From Leucobacter sp. wl10 (GTDB taxonomy: Bacteria > Actinomycetota > Actinomycetes > Actinomycetales > Microbacteriaceae): DNA of 64,000 nucleotides. Under the pieces are notes generated by a model. The model was given only the letters and a program-made list of their open reading frames with translations, ran no database searches and was not told the origin of the DNA. Where the stretch lies: contig NZ_KZ983994.1 of the NCBI RefSeq assembly GCF_003569785.1, forward strand, positions 1 through 64,000. The letters are read 5' to 3'. Positions within the stretch are counted from its first letter, which is position 1. Every line of letters begins with the position of its first letter. Position numbers and translations under genes: made by a program. Positions 59,332-64,000 of this stretch are shown in pieces.

Positions 59332-60774
59332 GTGGGGGACAGCGACGGGAGGGCCAGGAGAAGGCTCACCCGCACCCCGCCGCCGTGGGCCACGGTCGCG
59401 GTGCTCGCGTTCGCGGGGCTCTGCTCGTCGTTCATGTTCACGCTCGTCGTGCCGCTGCAGGCCGAACTGCCGGAGCTGCTGAACGCCTCGCGCGAGGACA
59501 CCTCGTGGGTGGTCACGATCACGCTGCTCGTGGCGGCCGTCGCCACCCCGATATCGGGGCGCCTCGGAGACATGTACGGCAAGCGGCGCGTGGTGCTGGC
59601 GCTGCTGGCGCTGCTCGTTCTCGGCTCGCTCATCGCGGCGCTCGCCGGCTCGATCGTCGGGGTGATCATCGGGCGCGCCCTGCAGGGGGCGGTGACGGGC
59701 GTGATCCCGCTCGGGATCGCGATCATGCGCGACGTGCTGCCGCCCGAGCGGCTCGGCACGGCGGTGGCGCTCATGAGCGCCACGATGGGCGTCGGCGGTG
59801 CGCTCGGCATGCCGATCGCAGCCCAGCTGGCGCTCAACGCGGACTGGCACGCGCTCTTCTGGCTCGCCGCGGCTCTCGGCGCGCTCGGCCTGCCGCTGGT
59901 GGCGCTCGCAGTGCCCGGCGACGTGCTGCGCACGGCGGGACGGCTCGACCTGCTCGGCGCCGCGGGACTCGCGCTCGGGCTCACCGGGATCCTGCTGCTC
60001 GTCTCCCGCGGTGCGGAGTGGGGGTGGGGTTCGCCGCTCACGCTCACGTGCGGGATCGGCGGCATGGTCGTGCTGCTGCTCTGGGGCTGGTACCAGCTGC
60101 GCGCGGCGGAGCCGCTGCTCGATCTGCGGGTGGCGGCCCGGCCCGCGGTGCTGCTCACCAACGTCGCCGCCATCGGCATGGGTTTCGCGCTGTTCTCGTC
60201 GAACGTCACCTTCCCCCAGATGCTCGAGCTGCCCGTCGAGACCGGCTCCGGCTTCGGACTCGACATGATGCAGGCGGCGCTCGTGGTGATGCCCGCGGGA
60301 CTCGTGATGATGGTGATCTCGCCGCTCTCGGGCTGGCTCGAGCGCACCGTCGGCCCCCGCCCGCTGTTCACGGGCGGCACCGCGGCGATCGTGCTCGCCT
60401 ACGTCTTCGTGCTGATCTGGTCGACGGAGGTGTGGCACATCCTCGTGGCCAACATCCTCATCGGCGTCGGCATCGGCTTCACCTTCGCGGCGATGCCGAT
60501 GATCATCATGCGCTCCGTGCCCGCCCACGAGACGGGGGCGTCGAACGGCCTCAACGCGCTCTTCCGCTCGGTCGGCACCTCGAGCGCCTCTGCCGTGATG
60601 GGCGGGGTGCTCGCTTCAATGAGCGTCGACTTCGAGGGACGCGCCGTGCCGACGCGCGAGGCCTTCGGGGTCTGCTTCTGGCTGGCGATCGCCGCCGGAG
60701 TCGTCGCCCTCGTGCTGTCGCTGCTCATCCCGAAGCAGCCGGCGGGCGGGGAGCGGGCCTCGCTGCCGAACTGA
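59332..60774 (+). CDS. MFS transporter, DHA2-like (14 TM)
   Basis: 480 residues with about 14 membrane segments in a DHA2/EmrB-like arrangement. Typical motif GRLGDMYGKRRVVLALLALLVLGS after the second segment; GALGMPIAAQLALN is the family's motif C-like stretch. GTG 59332 has no ribosome site but TAAACT is 6 nt upstream (59320-59325), so the message is probably leaderless. It begins 9 bp after the LeuB-like gene. It could move a product or substrate of the amide pathway; substrate unknown. Confidence 0.86.
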   Translation: MGDSDGRARRRLTRTPPPWATVAVLAFAGLCSSFMFTLVVPLQAELPELLNASREDTSWVVTITLLVAAVATPISGRLGDMYGKRRVVLALLALLVLGSLIAALAGSIVGVIIGRALQGAVTGVIPLGIAIMRDVLPPERLGTAVALMSATMGVGGALGMPIAAQLALNADWHALFWLAAALGALGLPLVALAVPGDVLRTAGRLDLLGAAGLALGLTGILLLVSRGAEWGWGSPLTLTCGIGGMVVLLLWGWYQLRAAEPLLDLRVAARPAVLLTNVAAIGMGFALFSSNVTFPQMLELPVETGSGFGLDMMQAALVVMPAGLVMMVISPLSGWLERTVGPRPLFTGGTAAIVLAYVFVLIWSTEVWHILVANILIGVGIGFTFAAMPMIIMRSVPAHETGASNGLNALFRSVGTSSASAVMGGVLASMSVDFEGRAVPTREAFGVCFWLAIAAGVVALVLSLLIPKQPAGGERASLPN

Positions 60775-60820
60775 TGCCGCAGGACGCGCCCCGGGGGCGG
60801 AGCGGGCACACGATGCTCCC

Positions 60821-61348
60821 CTACTCTTCGAGCGCCTCCAGCTGCTCGTCGGTGACCCGCTCGCCCGACTGCGGGGTGCGGATCCACGCCGAGAGATCGT
60901 ACCCCTGCCGACGCGCCTCGTCGAGGTACTCGCGCTCGACCTCGGGATCGGCCTCCGGCCTCCGCGCGAGCAGCCAGAGGTGCTTCAGGTCGGGCGTGCC
61001 GACCAGGGCGTGCCGGTACCCCTCGTCGATCCTCAGCACCCAGTAGTCGGCGCGCGTGAGGGGGATCCAGCGCAGTGCGGGCGGAAGGAAGCTCACCCGC
61101 AACCGGCCCGCGTGATCCGGATCCGGCTCCGCCCGCCCCAGCGCGCGGCTCGGTTTCCGCTCCTCGTCGATGCAGCGGTTGTCGACCTGCACCGTGCCGT
61201 CCTCGCGCAGCGCGTACTCCGCGGTGACGTCGACGGCGCCGTCGTCCTCGAAGCGCAGCGGCAGCCGCCCGATCTCGTACCAGAGGCCCAGGTAGCGCTC
61301 CAGTTCGAGATGCTCGACCGACCGTGCCCCCTCCGCGTGCAGTGCCAT
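60821..61348 (-). CDS. Lipocalin family protein (Blc-like)
   Basis: 175 residues. Lipocalin start LERYLGLWYEIGRLPLRFE (GxW motif) followed by beta-barrel sequence, LTRADYWVLRIDEGYRHALVGTPDLKHLWLLARRP near the C-terminus, as in bacterial lipocalin Blc. No signal peptide or lipobox is seen, so it is probably cytoplasmic, in contrast to E. coli Blc. ATG 61348 lies after GAAGG. Convergent with the MFS gene; ligand unknown but lipids are usual. Confidence 0.88.
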   Translation of the reverse strand: MALHAEGARSVEHLELERYLGLWYEIGRLPLRFEDDGAVDVTAEYALREDGTVQVDNRCIDEERKPSRALGRAEPDPDHAGRLRVSFLPPALRWIPLTRADYWVLRIDEGYRHALVGTPDLKHLWLLARRPEADPEVEREYLDEARRQGYDLSAWIRTPQSGERVTDEQLEALEE

Positions 61349-61478
61349 CCTTCGCCCCTCTCCCCTCGTGCTCCGTGCTCGGTCGAGATGCCGAACGTCA
61401 CCTCCAGTGTGGCGTGGAAGCGCACCGAGCGGGAGGGCTTGACATCCTCGCGTCGCGAGACCGCTCACCGGTCACCGG

Positions 61479-62090
61479 TCACGCGTCTTCGGGCCGAACC
61501 GGCCGGGGCTCCCGCTCCCGGCCGTCTCGAAGGTCGCGGATCTTGCGCGCGGGCACGCCGCCGACCACCGTGTTCGGCTCGACGTCCCGGGTGACCACCG
61601 CCCCTGCCGCGACGACCGCGCCGTCACCGATCGTCACCCCCGCGAGAACCGTGGCGTTCGCGCCGATCCAGACGCGCTCGCCGATGACGACGGGCTGCGG
61701 CACCGTGGTCGCTCGCCGCTGCGGGTCGAGGTCGTGGTTCAGCGAGGCCAGCACGACGTTGTGGCCGATGAGCGCGTCGTCGCCGATTCTGATGCCTCCC
61801 TGGTCCTGGAACCTGCAGCCGCTGTTGACGAACACGCGCTCGCCCAGCACGATGTTCCTCCCGCAGTCCGCGGTGAACGGCGGGAAGAGCCTGAACGAAT
61901 CGGGCACGGGGCGCCCGGTGAGACGCGACATGATCTCGACGCGCTCCTCCGGGGTGGTGTAGCGGGTGTTCAGCTCCATGCAGAGCCGGATCGCCTCGTC
62001 GGCGAGCTCGTTCATCTTCGCGGCGAGCCCGGTGCCCGCACGCGCCGGCTCGCCCGCGTCCATCCGGGCGAGGAACTCCCGAGTCTCCAC
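61479..62090 (-). CDS. Maltose/galactoside O-acetyltransferase family (LacA/Maa)
   Basis: 203 residues. Mac domain (N-terminal, LCMELNTRYTTPEERVEIMSRL), then a left-handed beta-helix with hexapeptide repeats (IRIGDDALIGHNVVL, VVIGERVWIGANATVLAGVTIGDGAVV), and the catalytic His in SLNHDLDP. Acetylates a sugar hydroxyl from acetyl-CoA. GTG 62090; the GGAAGGG upstream supports it. Gap of 19 bp to the alcohol dehydrogenase gene, so both may be in one transcript. Confidence 0.9.
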   Translation of the reverse strand: METREFLARMDAGEPARAGTGLAAKMNELADEAIRLCMELNTRYTTPEERVEIMSRLTGRPVPDSFRLFPPFTADCGRNIVLGERVFVNSGCRFQDQGGIRIGDDALIGHNVVLASLNHDLDPQRRATTVPQPVVIGERVWIGANATVLAGVTIGDGAVVAAGAVVTRDVEPNTVVGGVPARKIRDLRDGREREPRPVRPEDA

Positions 62091-62109
62091 TGCGGCCCGA
62101 CCCTTCCCT

Positions 62110-63135
62110 TTAGACCGTCAGCATGACCTTGACGGCGCTGCGCTCATGCATCGCCCGGTACCCCTCGGCCGCCCGTTCGAGCGGGAGCGCGAGGTCGAAC
62201 ACCCTGCCCGGGTCGATCTCGCGATCCCAGATCAGCCGGATCAGCTCGGGCAGGTAGCGCCGCACCGGGGCCGGGCCGCCGTGCAGGTGCACCTCGGCGA
62301 AGAAGAGCTCGTCGGCCGGGATCTTCACCCCCTCGTGCGCAACCCCCACGAAGCCGACGTGCCCGCCCGGGCGGCAGGATCGGATCGCCTGCAGCAGAGA
62401 CTCCTCGGTGCCGACCGCCTCCACGACCGAGTGCGCGCCGAGGCCGCCCGTGAGCTCCTTGACCTTCGCGGCGCCGGCCGCGCCGCGCTCCTCGACGACG
62501 TCGGTCGCGCCGAACTCGCGGGCGAGCCGCTGCCGCGCGGGGTGGCGGCTCATCGCGATGATGCGCTCCGCGCCCATCTGCTTCGCCGCGAGCACGCCCA
62601 TCAGCCCGACCGCGCCGTCGCCGACCACGGCGACGGTCCGGCCGGCGCCGGCCGCGGCGGCGTCGGCGGCGAACCAGCCGGTGCCGAGCACGTCCGAGGC
62701 CGCCAGCAACGACGGGATCAGCTCGTCGTCGGGCCGACCGGGGGTGGCGACGAGCGTGCCGTCGGCGTGGGGAATGCGCGCCTTCTCCGCCTGCGTGCCG
62801 ATCGTCTGGGCGACGAACTGGAAGCGCACGCACTTCGACGGATACCCCGACTCGCAGATCTCGCAGGCGCCGCAGGAGATCACGAACGAGCCGACGACGA
62901 AGTCGCCGGGCTTCACCGTCGCCACCTCGCTGCCGACCTCCTCGACGATCCCGACGTACTCGTGTCCCATCGGCGTGTGATCGACGGGTTCGACGCCGCG
63001 GTAGGGCCAGAGATCCGAGCCGCAGATGCAGGTCGCCACCAGCCGCAGCACCGCATCGGCGGGATCGACGATCCTCGGATCGTCGCGGTGGCCGACAGCG
63101 ACCTCGCCGGGTGCGTCCATGATGACTGCTCGCAT
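62110..63135 (-). CDS. Zinc-dependent alcohol dehydrogenase (MDR)
   Basis: 341 residues. Catalytic zinc ligands in CICGSDLW (Cys) and GHEYVG (His-Glu); structural zinc Cys cluster CGACEICESGYPSKC; Rossmann motif VAVVGDGAVGLMGVLAA. Oxidises an alcohol or reduces an aldehyde with NAD(P). ATG 63135 follows AAGGAGAG. A longer start would run into the divergent promoter. Divergent from an XRE regulator 120 bp away, which is its likely controller. Confidence 0.92.
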   Translation of the reverse strand: MRAVIMDAPGEVAVGHRDDPRIVDPADAVLRLVATCICGSDLWPYRGVEPVDHTPMGHEYVGIVEEVGSEVATVKPGDFVVGSFVISCGACEICESGYPSKCVRFQFVAQTIGTQAEKARIPHADGTLVATPGRPDDELIPSLLAASDVLGTGWFAADAAAAGAGRTVAVVGDGAVGLMGVLAAKQMGAERIIAMSRHPARQRLAREFGATDVVEERGAAGAAKVKELTGGLGAHSVVEAVGTEESLLQAIRSCRPGGHVGFVGVAHEGVKIPADELFFAEVHLHGGPAPVRRYLPELIRLIWDREIDPGRVFDLALPLERAAEGYRAMHERSAVKVMLTV

Positions 63136-63255
63136 GCGCTCGCTCTCCTTCTCGCACAGTTCTCGGTACGCCTCGATCCAAGCACCGGCGCCGTCTCCGA
63201 GGGAGCCCCTCTCAGTACCTCCCTCGACGATCCGCCCTGGCGTATCGTCGAAGTT

Positions 63256-64000
63256 ATGGATCATCGAGCCGAGGTGCGGGAGTTCCTGACCACCCGCCGC
63301 GCGCGGGTGGCACCGCACCGGGTCGGCCTGCCCGCGGGCTCCGGCCGGCGCGTCGAGGGCCTCCGCCGAAGCGAGGTCGCGGCCCTCGCCGGAGTCAGCG
63401 TCGAGTACTACACGCGCATCGAACGCGGCGGGATCGGCGGCGCCTCTCCCGAGGTGCTCGACGCGCTCGCGCGCGCCCTGCTGCTCGACGACTCGGAGCG
63501 AGCCCACCTGTTCGATCTAGCCCACGCCTCGAGCCCCGTCGCCCGGCCCCCGAGCCGCCGCAACCCGACGACGTGGGCGCCCCACCGGAGCCTGCAGTGG
63601 GTGCTCGACGCGGTCACCGTCGGCCCGGCGTTCGTGCGCAACGGCCGCATGGACCTGCTCGCGACGAACGCGCTCGCCCGAGCGTTCTACCGCGACGTGT
63701 ACGACATGCCCGGCCAGGCCCCCAACATCGCGCGCTTCACCTTCCTCGACGACCGCGCACGCGAGTTCTACCCCGACTGGGACATGTTCGCCGACGTGAC
63801 CGTCGCGATCCTGCGCACCGAGGCGGGCCGCGACCCGCACAACAAGGAGCTGCACGACCTCATCGGCGAGCTCTCGACCCGCAGCGGCGAGTTCCGCACC
63901 CGGTGGGGCGCCCACGACGTGCGCCACCACGGGACGGGCTTCAAGACCTTCGACCATCCGGTGGTCGGCGAGATGACGCTCGCCTACGAGGGCATGGGCA
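63256..64000 (+). CDS. XRE-family regulator with MmyB-like ligand domain (3' end beyond window)
   Basis: Partial: 248 codons are seen and the gene runs off the right edge with no stop. HTH at about 35-65 (GLRRSEVAALAGVSVEYYTRIERGGI), then DALARALLLDDSERAHLFDLA and the MmyB-like (PAS-related) domain (NGRMDLLATNALARAFYRDVY, RTRWGAHDVRHHGTGFKTFDHP, VVGEMTLAYEGMG). The usual length is about 280 residues, so 30 or so are missing. TATCGT 7 nt before ATG 63256 suggests a leaderless message. Probably regulates the divergent alcohol dehydrogenase. Confidence 0.88.
   Translation, partial: MDHRAEVREFLTTRRARVAPHRVGLPAGSGRRVEGLRRSEVAALAGVSVEYYTRIERGGIGGASPEVLDALARALLLDDSERAHLFDLAHASSPVARPPSRRNPTTWAPHRSLQWVLDAVTVGPAFVRNGRMDLLATNALARAFYRDVYDMPGQAPNIARFTFLDDRAREFYPDWDMFADVTVAILRTEAGRDPHNKELHDLIGELSTRSGEFRTRWGAHDVRHHGTGFKTFDHPVVGEMTLAYEGMG

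Noticed and set aside
58078-60528. An 816-codon open frame on the - strand
   Set aside because: Antisense to the LeuB-like and MFS genes, both of which have clear family motifs. The reverse translation is repetitive Arg/Asp/His/Glu sequence with no domain.
1-64000. tRNA genes, rRNA genes, prophage or transposon
   Set aside because: I looked for CCA-ended cloverleaf sequences, conserved rRNA stretches, integrase or transposase motifs and found none that I could support.

Overview
The window is a GC-rich (about 70 %) actinobacterial chromosome segment. Almost every third codon position is G or C. Gene content and order point to Actinomycetota, most likely Microbacteriaceae of a Leucobacter-like kind. 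The family is inferred from the look of the proteins and was not tested. I annotate 59 whole genes, one gene cut by the right edge, and one possible gene remnant. I see no rRNA, tRNA, CRISPR array, transposase or integrase. No stretch without a gene exceeds about 250 bases.

Layout. (1) 1-7.1 kb, + strand: mtnA and a PnrA/Nup-type nucleoside ABC importer (lipoprotein, double ATPase, two permeases), a cupin_5 protein and a TetR regulator. (2) 7.1-9.8 kb, - strand: a GntR(YtrA-type)/DUF1648/CPBP-protease operon. (3) 10-14.1 kb: glutaryl-CoA dehydrogenase and a class III CoA-transferase, divergent from a PucR-type regulator; together these look like a glutarate catabolic module. (4) 14.1-18.4 kb: small and membrane proteins, an ArgA-like acetyltransferase and clpC. 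(5) 18.5-26.5 kb, + strand: a DUF2975/HTH pair, then an RpiR-type regulator and six tightly coupled genes that join an AfuABC/FbpABC-like ABC importer to three phosphatase-family proteins of three different folds. I regard this as the most interesting locus: a candidate organophosphate import-and-dephosphorylation system. (6) 26.5-43.6 kb, - strand: a NylB-like serine hydrolase, an ATP-grasp protein with a histone-H1-like tail, cardiolipin synthase, lysS, a DUF2520 protein, two PH-domain membrane proteins, DUF3180, folK, a folP-folB fusion, folE, ftsH, hpt and tilS. From tilS to lysS the order follows the conserved actinobacterial block known from Mycobacterium (tilS-hpt ... ftsH-folE-folP-folB-folK ... 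lysS-lsr2-clpC). Here lsr2 and panC are missing from their usual places, and about 13 kb separates lysS from clpC. (7) 43.7-47.8 kb: ppa, a coiled-coil M23 peptidase, and an Lrp regulator divergent from an MFS transporter. (8) 47.8-60.8 kb: a FadR-type GntR regulator, an Opp/Dpp-type ABC importer, an amidase, an SDR, an aldehyde dehydrogenase, a LeuB-like decarboxylating dehydrogenase and a DHA2-type MFS transporter. Nearly the same TGGYCTTACCA operator lies before the transporter and before the dehydrogenase, so these look like one regulon for uptake and breakdown of an amide-containing compound. (9) 60.8-64 kb: a lipocalin, a LacA/Maa acetyltransferase and a zinc alcohol dehydrogenase divergent from an XRE regulator that runs off the window.

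Non-coding structure. Two copies of an 82-bp palindromic element lie in the clpC-argA and tilS-hpt gaps (65 of 82 positions identical by my count). There is also a perfect 22-bp inverted repeat near 9.9 kb, a 14-bp tandem array at 42.4 kb, and several genes whose TANNNT-like -10 box sits only 5-7 nt before the start codon, which suggests leaderless transcripts.
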